This document shows, piece by piece, positions 1 through 9,679 of a stretch of DNA of 64,000 nt. Below the pieces are notes generated by a model. It saw nothing but the letters and a program-made list of their open reading frames with translations, had not been told where the DNA came from and did no database searches. A program made the position numbers and the translations under genes. Source of the stretch: Anabaena sphaerica FACHB-251 (GTDB lineage: Bacteria > Cyanobacteriota > Cyanobacteriia > Cyanobacteriales > Nostocaceae); contig NZ_JACJQU010000020.1 in assembly GCF_014696825.1 (NCBI RefSeq), positions 1 through 64,000 of the forward strand, read 5' to 3'. Within the stretch, counting starts at the first letter, position 1, and each line of letters begins with the position of its first letter.

Positions 1-30
1 CTGGGGACTGGGGAATAGATAGAAAATTAT

Positions 31-166
31 GCTCCCCTGCTCCCCTGCTCCCCTGCTCCCCTGCTCCCCTGCTCCTCTGCTCCTCTGCTCCCCTGCTCCT
101 CTGCTCCTCTGCTCCCCTGCTCCTCTGCTCCCCTGCTCCTCTGCTCCTCTGCTCCCCTGCTCCCCT
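31..166. repeat. 17-unit octamer tandem repeat
   Basis: Seventeen perfect head-to-tail copies of an octamer GCTCCYCT, where the sixth base is C or T. Reading left to right the variable base runs CCCCCTTCTTCTCTTCC, so units differ only at that site. The array ends about 10 bp beyond the stop codon of the gap gene. Two units of the same octamer appear on the opposite strand near 3832-3847. Confidence 0.95.
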
Positions 167-175
167 ACCTGTTCC

Positions 176-1192
<1,017 letters not shown>

Positions 1193-1464
1193 TTAACCTC
1201 CTGCTGTTTGTAGAGATGCAACCAAGGATAATTGGCCGGGTTAATTCTAATCTGACTTAGCTGATTCTTACAGTTACAAAAGACATAAAGCCGATTTAAC
1301 TGGCATATTTTAAGGTTTTGTTATGACTCATTAGTCATTTATCATGAGTTAGGGCTTACCCAAAACATCTCTCAAGTTGTCATTTCTCCGTATCGCACTA
1401 TTCGCTTCAATCTGGGAAACCCTTCTACAGCTAGGCTTCCCAGCCTACGCAATTTACTTAAATT

Positions 1465-2061
1465 TTATTTTACAGCATTAGTCAAAATTCCCATAATTTT
1501 AGGGACATCATTTAAAAAATACTCAGCTAAATCAACCTGCACCCGTTCACCCGATAACTTTAAAAATTTCCAAATTTCCCCAGTAGTCACTACACCATAA
1601 ATTTCTGTAATTTCATTTTCTTCTCGTTCATTAAATAACTTAGCGGCATACATTTCCGCTATACATTGCCCTAAACCACCTTTAATATTTTCCTTCTTGG
1701 CTTCAACAATGAAAATTACAGGTGCGTTAATCAATAAAAACTCAGGAGAACGAGTAATAATAAAATCGCAATTTCCGCTTAAACCCTGACTAGGATCAAT
1801 ATTAAATTCTACACCAGAAAATAAACTAATCTCTTGAGATTTCTTTTTGGTTAACTCTAATAAAATTGGTGTAATAATCATCTCAGAACGAGATTTTTCT
1901 GTATTACTAGCCAAAGCAAAAGGAACATTATAAGCTAAAGTTTCCTGTAAATAATCACTAACTAGTAATGGTTCAACATCAGCAAAAATATTATCTCTCG
2001 CAAAAATATTGAGATGCAGGTTTTTTTTGACAGTTTCTAAAGTAAAATCACTGTAAGACAT
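1465..2061 (-). CDS. Hypothetical PD-(D/E)XK nuclease-like protein
   Basis: A 198-residue protein of a type common in cyanobacteria. Residues from about 95 to 130 show an Asp in SGNCDFIITR, followed by a strand ending in EAKKENIKGGLGQCIAEM. This D...ExK spacing with a Gln in the next helix matches the PD-(D/E)XK nuclease fold seen at the N-terminus of type I restriction R subunits. No motor domain or methylase is adjacent, so a restriction role is not implied. The base composition is AT-rich, and no operon partner is evident. It may be a stand-alone nuclease-fold protein of unknown role; the fold assignment is inference from motif spacing. Confidence 0.6.
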   Translation of the reverse strand: MSYSDFTLETVKKNLHLNIFARDNIFADVEPLLVSDYLQETLAYNVPFALASNTEKSRSEMIITPILLELTKKKSQEISLFSGVEFNIDPSQGLSGNCDFIITRSPEFLLINAPVIFIVEAKKENIKGGLGQCIAEMYAAKLFNEREENEITEIYGVVTTGEIWKFLKLSGERVQVDLAEYFLNDVPKIMGILTNAVK

Positions 2062-2159
2062 TTAAGACTCCTATTTGATTTTTACAGCTTCAGAATCAGA
2101 TAATCATCACATATAGCAGAAGTCACCGAGTCAGGATAAAAATTAATTATTCCCAATTC

Positions 2160-2194
2160 CCAGTCCCCAATCCCCAGTCCCCAATCCCTGATAA
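2160..2194. repeat. CCCCANT heptamer repeat (STRR1-like)
   Basis: Consecutive heptamers of the form CCCCAGT/CCCCAAT lie about 30 bp upstream of menB. Related runs occur near 20325-20345, 22080-22100 and 61885-61918. This matches the short tandemly repeated repetitive sequences known from heterocystous cyanobacteria. Confidence 0.8.
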
Positions 2195-2225
2195 AATTTT
2201 CAAGCACTACAGCCCTTTCATCCCT

Positions 2226-3059
2226 ATGCTAACTGACTGGAAAACTGTTAAATCTTACGAAGATATTCTGTATCAAAAAATCGACGGTATCGCTAAAATC
2301 ACCATCAACCGTCCCCATAAACGCAACGCATTCCGCCCGAAAACTGTCTTTGAGTTATATGAAGCTTTTTGTAATGCCCGTGAAGATACAAATATTGGTG
2401 TAGTGCTGTTTACGGGTGCAGGACCCCACACAGATGGTAAATATGCTTTTTGTTCGGGAGGTGATCAAAGTGTACGCGGACAAGCTGGATATGTTGATGA
2501 TGCTGGTATACCTCGCTTGAATGTTTTAGACTTGCAACGTCTGATTCGTTCTATGCCCAAGGTAGTAATTGCCTTGGTAGCTGGTTACGCTATTGGTGGA
2601 GGTCATGTTTTACATTTAATTTGTGACCTAACTATAGCTGCGGATAACGCCATTTTTGGACAAACAGGCCCTAAAGTTGGCAGTTTTGACGGTGGTTTTG
2701 GCGCAAGTTACCTAGCGCGGATAGTCGGACAAAAAAAAGCGCGAGAAATTTGGTTTCTCTGTCGTCAATATAATGCCCAACAAGCTTTAGAAATGGGATT
2801 AGTTAATACGGTAGTTCCTGTGGAAGAACTGGAAGCCGAGGGGATAAAATGGGCGCAAGAAATATTAGAAAAAAGTCCTATTGCAATACGTTGTTTAAAG
2901 GCTGCATTTAACGCTGACTGTGATGGACAAGCAGGTTTACAAGAACTTGCTGGCAACGCCACCCTACTCTACTACATGACAGAAGAAGGTTCTGAAGGCA
3001 AACAAGCATTTCTAGAAAAACGTCCCCCGAATTTTCGGGACTTTCCCTGGTTGCCTTAA
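2226..3059 (+). CDS. menB: 1,4-dihydroxy-2-naphthoyl-CoA synthase
   Basis: MenB closes the naphthoate ring by converting o-succinylbenzoyl-CoA to 1,4-dihydroxy-2-naphthoyl-CoA, on the way to phylloquinone of photosystem I. The 277 residues carry the crotonase fold: [11 protein letters not shown] near residue 28, the oxyanion loop FCSGGDQ near 75-80, AGYAIGGGH near 119-127, and the MenB-type C-terminus [14 protein letters not shown]. The length fits the family. The gene is monocistronic here, and no other men genes are visible in the window. The ATG start agrees with the conserved N-terminus. Confidence 0.97.
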   Translation: MLTDWKTVKSYEDILYQKIDGIAKITINRPHKRNAFRPKTVFELYEAFCNAREDTNIGVVLFTGAGPHTDGKYAFCSGGDQSVRGQAGYVDDAGIPRLNVLDLQRLIRSMPKVVIALVAGYAIGGGHVLHLICDLTIAADNAIFGQTGPKVGSFDGGFGASYLARIVGQKKAREIWFLCRQYNAQQALEMGLVNTVVPVEELEAEGIKWAQEILEKSPIAIRCLKAAFNADCDGQAGLQELAGNATLLYYMTEEGSEGKQAFLEKRPPNFRDFPWLP

Positions 3060-3072
3060 CTATCCTCAAAAG

Positions 3073-3093
3073 CGCACCTTGACTAAAGGTGCG
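3073..3093 (+). terminator. Hairpin after menB
   Basis: CGCACCTT and AAGGTGCG form an 8-bp stem with a GACTA loop, 13 bp after the menB stop. No clean T run follows, so it is a weak or factor-assisted terminator at best. Confidence 0.45.
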
Positions 3094-3201
3094 ATGTTTG
3101 TCATATCTTCAAACTTACAGCACCAACAAATTTTAAAGGCAAATTTTATGTTTAGTGGTCTTAACGCGGAAAAAAAAACTTATTAAAGTAATAACAGGCA
3201 G

Positions 3202-3516
3202 TTAAATAACTAAGGCTTTGGTTTTTATCTCTGGTAATGAGGAGGCCGATATTTCTTCAACTGGCGTAAGTGTGAGATTATCTAAATCGGAATTTAAGGT
3301 AGCAGCAACAGGTAAAATTGGTTTTGCTACTGGTAAACTCCAAGCATCTTCTAAAGATTCCCATGAAGGTGCAAAGGCAGGGATCGCTAAAGAGCAAGCT
3401 TTCCAACCCGCTTGTACTGGTGCGCTCAACTGTTTACACATACCACCACGACGACCCTCTGGTTGGTAATGACGGCAGTATCTACAGGCAGATGTTACAG
3501 GGTTAATTGGTTTCAT
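3202..3516 (-). CDS. Small cysteine-rich cyanobacterial protein
   Basis: A 104-residue protein of unknown function. The N-terminal 50 residues carry CRYCRHY, then RRGGMCKQL, then GWKACSLAIPAF. These four regularly spaced cysteines look like a small metal site (CxxC...C...C). The remaining half is low-complexity and probably disordered. I recognise the layout as a conserved cyanobacterial hypothetical family but cannot name a function. It lies convergent to menB, with about 140 bp between the two stops. Confidence 0.6.
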   Translation of the reverse strand: MKPINPVTSACRYCRHYQPEGRRGGMCKQLSAPVQAGWKACSLAIPAFAPSWESLEDAWSLPVAKPILPVAATLNSDLDNLTLTPVEEISASSLPEIKTKALVI

Positions 3517-3889
3517 GAGCGTTCATCTTGAGTGCGATTTAGGGCTACTTATCACACTTATATTTTGCTTCTATGACAAAATAGGTATAAAAGCCAAAAA
3601 GTTATTATCTTATCAGGGTTCTAGCTATTTTTTATTAAAAAAATTTTTATGATGTCTTTATAATTCTGTTATATATGTAAATGATTCCTAGAGTAACTAC
3701 ATACTTGTTTTTGCCTAAAACGTATTGGGGATCAAGGTTAAGCATCTAGTTTTAGATTTACTCAATGTTTACAACTCATTCTTTACATACCCGAAGTTAC
3801 TGTTTATGGTAACAAGTTACATGGGCAGAGAGCAGGGGAGCAGGGGAGAAAATTACAAATTACGTTGGCGTAGCCTGCCGGAGGCACTA

Positions 3890-4450
3890 TTACGAATTAC
3901 GAATTATGAAAGTTGCACAGGGAGAACAAACACCCCAGCGTTGGAGTTCACCGGGTGGGGAGGGAGATTGACACTGGGGACAAAGGGGCAAGTTGTGCGA
4001 TCGCTTTTGTCTAGTTCTCACCCAATCTTCAAAAGCCGTTTTCGCATTCTCGGTAGTGGGTTTAACTTCAGAGTTAGATATATCCTCACCCAAGTAACTG
4101 GGGTGTTCTTGGGGTGAGAGAGTTGGTTGCTGGTTGTCTGGTAATGCTGTTTGCTTCCATTGGGCAGTGGAAAACCGAATATCTATCAAAGGCGTAGGTA
4201 GCTTTTGATTTAACTTTAAAAGTAGGGCTTTACGTCCAAAAGTCAAATTTTGCGCCCAAGCTGCACTAGAAGTTGCTACCCACAAAACATCACGCTGAAT
4301 CGACAACGGGCGAGTTTGTGCGGACACCTTAGCCCCAACAACTTCTCCCCAACAGTTAAGCAGGCGTTGAAAAGGTTGTTCCTGCCTTATGGCTTCCAAT
4401 TTGAGAATTCCTAAAATATCATTAACTGATTTAAATGACATCTTTTCCAA
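3890..4450 (-). CDS. DUF721 (DciA-like) protein with C-terminal zinc ribbon
   Basis: The first ~100 residues match the DUF721 family: FKSVNDILGIL, then LLNCWGEVVGAKVSAQTRPLSIQRDVLWVATSS (split here for length: the core is WGEVVGAKV followed by VLWVATSSAAWAQNL). DUF721 includes DciA, the loader of the replicative helicase DnaB in bacteria lacking DnaC. Residues ~155-180 add CPQCQSP and CSPCATF, a four-cysteine zinc-ribbon-like tail. The start could be the second Met, at 4441. It is divergent from the SPOR-like gene at 4538. Family assignment is good; a helicase-loading role in this organism is inferred. Confidence 0.75.
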   Translation of the reverse strand: MEKMSFKSVNDILGILKLEAIRQEQPFQRLLNCWGEVVGAKVSAQTRPLSIQRDVLWVATSSAAWAQNLTFGRKALLLKLNQKLPTPLIDIRFSTAQWKQTALPDNQQPTLSPQEHPSYLGEDISNSEVKPTTENAKTAFEDWVRTRQKRSHNLPLCPQCQSPSPPGELQRWGVCSPCATFIIRNS

Positions 4451-4537
4451 TAAAGCAAAAATTTAGCTGGGATCTGGAACTTATAATACAAGGTAATAAA
4501 ATTCATTCAGCAGTATCACGTTTAAGGCATTGTGGCA

Positions 4538-5725
4538 ATGAGTCAAAATCCCATCATCGATTCTGGTACTCAGTCTTCTAAAATCTCTGGACTAAAGCCA
4601 GCACTAGCCACAGCACTAGGAAATTTGGAAGTGCAGCTAGATCAAGAGTTAACTCGATACCGACGCGCACGCAATGGAGTGAGGCAACAAAAAAAAGTTA
4701 GTGTACAAAGTTACATTCCTAATCCACCCCAAAAGTTACAGAGTATGACTGGGACATTGGGAAAAACTCAGCCAGCGGTGGCAGAAGTTAACATTAACTC
4801 CATTCCTCCAGAAAATCCAGCCTTAGAAATAGTAGAAAAACAGGAAGAAATAAATCCTTTGCAACTGTCTTCTGCCCAACAGTCTACCAAAACACAAACC
4901 CCACCACCACCCCCCAAGTCCATCAGTAGTATAGTAACCACAAAACCCAGGGCTGCTGAAACTAAAACTCTCGTCCCAGCAGATGAAATTCCCAAACACC
5001 CAGATGATTATTTAGAATCGAGTGAAGCACTGCTGCGAAGTCTCCAAGAAGAACAACCACAAACCAAGAAATCAGGTAATTCCAGCGACACTCTGCTGTC
5101 ACCTTTGGGTATTGGTTCTATACTGCTGCTACTATTGGCGAGTCTGACTTTAGGCTATGTAGTATTTAATCCCCAAACTTTGCCACAGTTGGATTTAGGC
5201 AAATTATTTAACCGTAGTTCCTCAACAACTAAGGAAAATTCTGGAATCGCTGAGAGTAATCCTTCACCTATAGCCCAACCAGAAATCACGCCTATCCCCA
5301 AATATCCTAACTTAGCTGCTCGCGAGTTTCCACAGGTTAGAGATCCTAATGATGTGGTGGGTTTAAAACCTAAAGTCAAGCCAACCCCGACAGCTATTCC
5401 CAAACCCATAGCCATCGAAACACCAATAAATCCAGTAGTTCTGCCAACTTTACTTCCTAATGTTTCAACGATACCAAAGTCGCAGAAAACCTTACCAGGA
5501 CTAAATGCAGAAATCAAACCATCAGCCGATGGGTACTATTATTTAGTGGCTGATAATCAAGGCGATGGTGTTTTAGCAGCGGCGCGGCAAGTTGTTCCTG
5601 ATGCTTATTTATCAGAGGGACAAAAGTATATTTATCTTGGTGCGTTGAAGACTAAAGAGGAAGTAAATCAAAAGTTGCAGCAGCTACAGGCAAAAGGCAT
5701 TAAAGCCCGTGTACGGCAACCATGA
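4538..5725 (+). CDS. Membrane-anchored protein with C-terminal SPOR-like domain
   Basis: About 395 residues from the ATG at 4538; an in-frame GTG lies 6 bp upstream at 4532. The layout is an N-terminal cytoplasmic region rich in Pro, Gln and Thr, one transmembrane helix (LGIGSILLLLLASLTLGYVV, near residue 195), a long Pro-rich spacer, and a C-terminal ~65 residues (YYYLVADNQG ... GIKARVRQP). That end has the alternating pattern and the repeated Q/K-rich helix of SPOR domains, which bind denuded septal peptidoglycan. A cell-envelope or division role is inference. The gene precedes the PspA/Vipp1 pair. Confidence 0.65.
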   Translation: MSQNPIIDSGTQSSKISGLKPALATALGNLEVQLDQELTRYRRARNGVRQQKKVSVQSYIPNPPQKLQSMTGTLGKTQPAVAEVNINSIPPENPALEIVEKQEEINPLQLSSAQQSTKTQTPPPPPKSISSIVTTKPRAAETKTLVPADEIPKHPDDYLESSEALLRSLQEEQPQTKKSGNSSDTLLSPLGIGSILLLLLASLTLGYVVFNPQTLPQLDLGKLFNRSSSTTKENSGIAESNPSPIAQPEITPIPKYPNLAAREFPQVRDPNDVVGLKPKVKPTPTAIPKPIAIETPINPVVLPTLLPNVSTIPKSQKTLPGLNAEIKPSADGYYYLVADNQGDGVLAAARQVVPDAYLSEGQKYIYLGALKTKEEVNQKLQQLQAKGIKARVRQP

Positions 5726-5816
5726 TGGGTTAATTCATAATTCATAATTCATGATTCATAATTGAAAGAATCCCAAATTTGCTGGCTGGTAAAAAGTGAA
5801 TGGAGCATAGCCTAGT

Positions 5817-6551
5817 ATGGAAGTGATGAAGCGCATTCTGCGGGTGATTCGTGCTAACGTCAATGGTTTGGTGAACGGTGTCGAAGATCCAGAAAAAATT
5901 TTGGAGCAAACTTTTTTGGAGATGCAGTCAAATTTGGTGCAGTTGCGGCAGGGGGTTGCTTGTGCGATCGCTACCCAAAAACGTACTGAACGTCAAGCAC
6001 TCGCTGCCGAGTCCCAAGCCCAGGAGTGGTATCGTCGCGCTCAACTGGCTCTGCAACAAGGTAACGAAGTCTTAGCACGGGAAGCTCTCACCAAACGTCA
6101 AGGGTATCAACAAACTGCTACAGCCCTGTTTGAGCAAATAGAGCAGCAAAAACAGGTGGTAGAGAAGCTAAAACAGGACATGGGTCGTTTGGAGCTAAAA
6201 ACCGCTGAGGTGAAGACCAAAAAAGATATGTACATTGCTCGCGCTCGTTCTGCTGAGGCATCCTCTAAACTTCAGGAAATGCTGGGGGGAATTTCTCCTA
6301 CATCCAGTCTGGGCGCATTAGAACGAATGGAAGATAAAGTATTACAGATAGAAGCTCAATCAGCAGCCATTAGTCAACTGGGTGGTGACAATCTGGAAAC
6401 AAGATTTGCTAAGTTGAATTCTATTAATGATATGGATGCTGAACTAGCAGCAATGAAAACCCAAATGTTAGATCAGGTAAATAACACCCCGCCACAGAAT
6501 ACACTCTCAGAACGGCAAGTACCCACAAAGCCTAAAACTCCAGAGTGTTAA
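5817..6551 (+). CDS. pspA: PspA/IM30 family protein (PspA-type)
   Basis: A 244-residue, almost wholly helical protein of the ESCRT-III-related PspA/Vipp1 family, which polymerises on and protects the inner or thylakoid membrane. The N-terminal amphipathic helix MEVMKRILRVIRANVN aligns residue for residue with that of the next gene, which supports this start. EDPEKILEQTFLEMQ and the VRLRQGVA-like segment (VQLRQGVACAIATQK) are family signatures. It lacks the acidic C-terminal helix found in the neighbour, so it is closer to PspA. The last ~25 residues are low-complexity. It is likely co-regulated with vipp1, 161 bp downstream. Confidence 0.9.
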   Translation: MEVMKRILRVIRANVNGLVNGVEDPEKILEQTFLEMQSNLVQLRQGVACAIATQKRTERQALAAESQAQEWYRRAQLALQQGNEVLAREALTKRQGYQQTATALFEQIEQQKQVVEKLKQDMGRLELKTAEVKTKKDMYIARARSAEASSKLQEMLGGISPTSSLGALERMEDKVLQIEAQSAAISQLGGDNLETRFAKLNSINDMDAELAAMKTQMLDQVNNTPPQNTLSERQVPTKPKTPEC

Positions 6552-6712
6552 ATGTGATGAGTTAAGGTAGCTCAATTATAGAGTGATGATTCAGAATGGA
6601 GAGAGGATACCATTCCAGACTGAGAAGATTAAATTGAAATAGGTAGCTCTTAAACAGTAAAAAAGCTCACTGTCTAACCAAGCGCGTAAACCAAGAAAGG
6701 AAAAACAAAGTT

Positions 6713-7489
6713 ATGGGATTATTTGATCGCATTAAAAGAGTAGTTGGTGCTAATGTTAACGATTTGATCAACAAAGCTGAAGATCCAGAAAAAATGCTGG
6801 AACAAGCCATCCTGGAGATGCAGGAAGACTTGGTACAGCTACGTCAGGGGGTGGCTCAAGCGATCGCCGCCCAGAAACGCACTGAGAAACAGTACAATGA
6901 TGCTGTAAATGAAGTTAATAAATGGCAACGTAACGCCCAACTAGCTCTGCAAAAGGGTGATGAAAACCTGGCACGTCAAGCATTGGAGCGCAAGAAAAGT
7001 TTTACAGATACCTCTACAGCCCTGAAAATTAGCCTGGATCAGCAAAATGTTCAGGTAGATGGCATCAAGAAGAATTTAATCCAGCTAGAGAGCAAAATTT
7101 CTGAAGCCAAAACCAAGAAAGAAATGCTCAAAGCGCGGATTACTGCGGCTAAAGCCCAAGAGCAAATTGGATCAATGGCGCGTGGTATGAATACCAGTAG
7201 TGCAATGGCTGCTTTTGAGCGGATGGAAGAAAAGGTATTGATGCAAGAAGCCCGCGCTCAGTCTACCGCAGAATTAGTAGGTGCAGATTTGGAAAGCCAA
7301 TTTGCCCAATTGGAATCTGGCAGCGATGTAGATGATGAATTGGCAGCTTTGAAAGCAAGTATGCTACCACCTGCAACTCCTGCCAATCAACCGCAATTAC
7401 TCCCAGAACAACAAACCACTACTGCTAAACCTGCTGAACCTGTAGATTCTGACTTGGAAGCTCTCAAAAGACAATTAGATCAAATGTAA
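6713..7489 (+). CDS. vipp1: Vipp1/IM30 thylakoid membrane-remodelling protein
   Basis: 258 residues beginning MGLFDRIKRVVGANVN, the amphipathic membrane-binding helix. EDPEKMLEQAILEMQEDL and VQLRQGVAQAIAAQKRTE follow, as in all Vipp1 proteins. A Pro/Gln-rich linker leads to a short C-terminal helix (DSDLEALKRQLDQM), the Vc extension that separates Vipp1 from PspA. Vipp1 assembles into rings and rods needed for thylakoid upkeep. The paralogue directly upstream points to local duplication. A good Shine-Dalgarno (GAAAGGAAAA) precedes the ATG, and a terminator follows at 7515. Confidence 0.95.
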   Translation: MGLFDRIKRVVGANVNDLINKAEDPEKMLEQAILEMQEDLVQLRQGVAQAIAAQKRTEKQYNDAVNEVNKWQRNAQLALQKGDENLARQALERKKSFTDTSTALKISLDQQNVQVDGIKKNLIQLESKISEAKTKKEMLKARITAAKAQEQIGSMARGMNTSSAMAAFERMEEKVLMQEARAQSTAELVGADLESQFAQLESGSDVDDELAALKASMLPPATPANQPQLLPEQQTTTAKPAEPVDSDLEALKRQLDQM

Positions 7490-7514
7490 CTTTTGCAGAC
7501 AACATACTTGAGAG

Positions 7515-7543
7515 AATCCCACACCTCTTGGTAGTGGGATTTT
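7515..7543 (+). terminator. Rho-independent terminator of vipp1
   Basis: AATCCCAC pairs with GTGGGATT across an 11-nt loop, followed by TTTT, 26 bp after the vipp1 stop. Confidence 0.8.
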
Positions 7544-7653
7544 GCTTCATTAGTCAGTTGTCAGTTGTACCTATTCCCTGAGAACTGACCCTCAAATTAA
7601 GATAGAGTAATCTCTGTGTCAACTTGGAACGATGCCACCTAATGGAGACTTTA

Positions 7654-7989
7654 ATGAGTAAGGGTGTAATCACTATCACTGATGCTGATTTTGAAACTGA
7701 AGTTTTAAAAGCCGAGCAGCCTGTATTAGTTTACTTTTGGGCTTCCTGGTGTGGTCCTTGTCAATTGATGTCGCCAATGATTAATCTAGCTGCTAGTAAA
7801 TACAGCGATCGCCTGAAAATTGTCAAAATGGAAATTGACCCTAACCCCCTAACTGTAAAGCAGTATCAGGTGGAAGGTGTCCCCGCACTGAGGTTAATTA
7901 AAAAAAACCAACTTTTAGAATCAACTGAGGGAGTTATCAGCAAAGATAAATTACTCAGCCTCTTGGATCAGCATTTAAATAGTAATTAG
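7654..7989 (+). CDS. Thioredoxin
   Basis: A 111-residue thioredoxin with the redox motif WCGPC (Cys33 and Cys36), preceded by VLVYFWAS and followed by the cis-Pro segment GVPALRLI. It reduces disulphides in target proteins, using ferredoxin- or NADPH-thioredoxin reductase. Longer in-frame starts exist at 7624 (TTG) and 7642 (ATG). GGAG at 7643-7646 sits 7 nt before the ATG at 7654, and the usual N-terminus MSKGVITITD begins there, which decides the start. Which cyanobacterial thioredoxin class (m, x or y) it belongs to is not settled. A hairpin follows at 8007. Confidence 0.92.
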   Translation: MSKGVITITDADFETEVLKAEQPVLVYFWASWCGPCQLMSPMINLAASKYSDRLKIVKMEIDPNPLTVKQYQVEGVPALRLIKKNQLLESTEGVISKDKLLSLLDQHLNSN

Positions 7990-8006
7990 TCGATGGTCAC
8001 TTGTAG

Positions 8007-8027
8007 GGGTTTAGCATTGCTAAACCC
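8007..8027. repeat. Palindromic hairpin after thioredoxin
   Basis: GGGTTTAGC/GCTAAACCC forms a 9-bp stem with a 3-nt loop. No T run follows. It resembles interspersed palindromes of Nostoc genomes and may serve as a 3' barrier. Directly after it, 8037-8082 repeats TGACTAA/TGACCAA heptamers right up to the start codon of the next gene. Confidence 0.6.
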
Positions 8028-8076
8028 GTACTATCAGACTGATAACTGATGACCAATGACTAATGACCAATGACTA

Positions 8077-9309
8077 ATGACTAAAATGCAATTTGCAAAG
8101 CGTTTACAACCCCTACAATCTAATGTATTTGCTGATATGGACCGGGCTAAGGCTGTGGCTGTAGCTGCGGGACGAGAATTAATTGATTTGTCTCTGGGGT
8201 CTTCTGATTTACCAGCAGAGAATCATGTGATTGATGCGATCGCTAAATCTCTCTATGACCCCAGCACTCACGGTTATTTGCTGTTTCGCGGAACTCAAAC
8301 ATTTCGTCAAGCTGCGGCTCAATGGTATGAGCAAAAATTCGGTATTAAAGTTGACCCCGAAACTGAAGTTTTACCTCTGATTGGTTCTCAAGAAGGAACG
8401 GCTCATTTACCGTTAGCAATTCTCAATCCTGGTGATTTTGCCTTATTATTAGACCCTGGTTATCCTTCTCATGTCGGAGGAGTTTATTTAGCTAGTGGGC
8501 AAATTTACACAATGCCCTTAAAGGCAGAAAATAATTTTTTACCAGTGTTGACTGATATTCCCGCTTCAGTTTTAGCTCAGTCACGGATGATGGTGTTAAG
8601 CTATCCCCATAATCCTACCAGTGCGATCGCTCCTTTATGCTTTTTCCAAGAAGCTGTAGCTTTTTGTCAAAAGCACAACATTGTTTTAGTCCATGATTTC
8701 CCTTACGTGGATTTAGTTTTTACCGAGGAAGAAACTTTTAATCCAAAATCCTTGGTTCCCTCAATTTTGCAAGCTGACCCAGAAAAAAGCGTTTCTATTG
8801 AATTTTTCACCCTGTCCAAGTCTTACAATATGGGTGGTTTCCGCATTGGTTATGCCATCGGTAATGCCCGATTAATTCAAGCTTTAAGGCAGGTAAAAGC
8901 AGCGGTTGACTTTAATCAGTATTTGGGAATTTTGAACGGGGCGATCGCGGCACTGACAGGAAATCAAGATGGTGTAAAAGTCGCTGTTGATACCTTCCGC
9001 CAACGTCGTGACGCTTTCATTAATGCCCTACATCGCATTGGTTGGAACGTCCCCACACCGGAAGCGACAATGTATATTTGGGCAAAATTGCCTGAGCCAT
9101 GGTGTAATAATTCTATTAAATTCTGTACGGAGCTAGTTAAACAAACTGGTGTTGCTGCTTCCCCTGGTGCTGGTTTTGGTCAAGCTGGTGAAGGTTATGT
9201 GCGTTTTGCTTTGGTGCAAGAACCAGATGTGTTAGAAACTGCGGTAGAGAGAATTGCTGAGTTTATTAATTACAGCAGAATTCAGGAGTCAGGAGTCAGG
9301 AGTCAGTAG
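8077..9309 (+). CDS. PLP-dependent class I aminotransferase (LL-DAP/aspartate aminotransferase-like)
   Basis: A fold-type I aminotransferase of 410 residues. It shows SHVGGVYLASG, HNPTSAIAP, HDFPYVDL with Asp207 for the pyridine nitrogen, and the Schiff-base Lys248 in TLSKSYNMGG. The overall pattern resembles LL-diaminopimelate/aspartate aminotransferases, but the substrate cannot be fixed by eye. The start may be 8077 or the ATG at 8086; both lie in a heptamer repeat that leaves no clear ribosome site. The last 12 residues (YSRIQESGVRSQ) and the stop are encoded by an inserted repeat (see 9271), so the native C-terminus has been replaced. Confidence 0.85.
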   Translation: MTKMQFAKRLQPLQSNVFADMDRAKAVAVAAGRELIDLSLGSSDLPAENHVIDAIAKSLYDPSTHGYLLFRGTQTFRQAAAQWYEQKFGIKVDPETEVLPLIGSQEGTAHLPLAILNPGDFALLLDPGYPSHVGGVYLASGQIYTMPLKAENNFLPVLTDIPASVLAQSRMMVLSYPHNPTSAIAPLCFFQEAVAFCQKHNIVLVHDFPYVDLVFTEEETFNPKSLVPSILQADPEKSVSIEFFTLSKSYNMGGFRIGYAIGNARLIQALRQVKAAVDFNQYLGILNGAIAALTGNQDGVKVAVDTFRQRRDAFINALHRIGWNVPTPEATMYIWAKLPEPWCNNSIKFCTELVKQTGVAASPGAGFGQAGEGYVRFALVQEPDVLETAVERIAEFINYSRIQESGVRSQ

Positions 9310-9413
9310 AGACGTTCCGGCGGAAAGTCTGTAAAGGAGTAAAAGTATGAGTGTGCCATAGCTTTGTGATATCAAATTAAATTTTTGACCTCATGTACCT
9401 GCAATATGCTGTA
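9271..9413. repeat. TACAGCAG-ended repeat, degenerate copy 4
   Basis: It begins TACAGCAG, then GAATTC-GGAGTCA heptamers, then GTAGAGACGTTCCGGCGGA, and ends GCAATATGCTGTA. It aligns with the copy at 45627-45754, including the GAGACGTTCCGGCGGAA block, but the middle is decayed. Its left end lies within the aminotransferase reading frame. Confidence 0.7.
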
Positions 9414-9440
9414 AATAATTAATTGTTAACTAGGGCTTGT

Positions 9441-9468
9441 ATTGCCTACGTAATTAGACGTAGGCAAT
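9441..9468. repeat. 10-bp-stem palindrome
   Basis: ATTGCCTACG and CGTAGGCAAT flank an 8-nt spacer in the 370-bp gap between the aminotransferase and the PEP-CTERM gene. There is no T run. The remainder of the gap shows only AT-rich sequence, with a possible promoter for the next gene near 9530-9560. Confidence 0.5.
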
Positions 9469-9679
9469 TACGCCATAATCCCTTATTTTTCTATTCAAAA
9501 AACACAGTAACTTTATGTAAATATCGCCTCTATACTTGTATAGTATATTTATGTGTTGAATTACTAAACAGGGAATAGCGGTCTGGCTTTCCCGTAACCC
9601 TATCACCAAACGACCAATATATATATTTGGTTAACTCGGCTAAAACATAGAAACAGTATTAAACTCGACTCTAAAAAAA

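Noticed and set aside
31-166. CRISPR or coding repeat
   Set aside because: Octamers are contiguous without spacers and carry no supported reading frame.
3725-4117. Plus-strand 130-residue frame opposite the DUF721 gene
   Set aside because: It covers repeat DNA and the antisense of a conserved gene; the composition is not protein-like.
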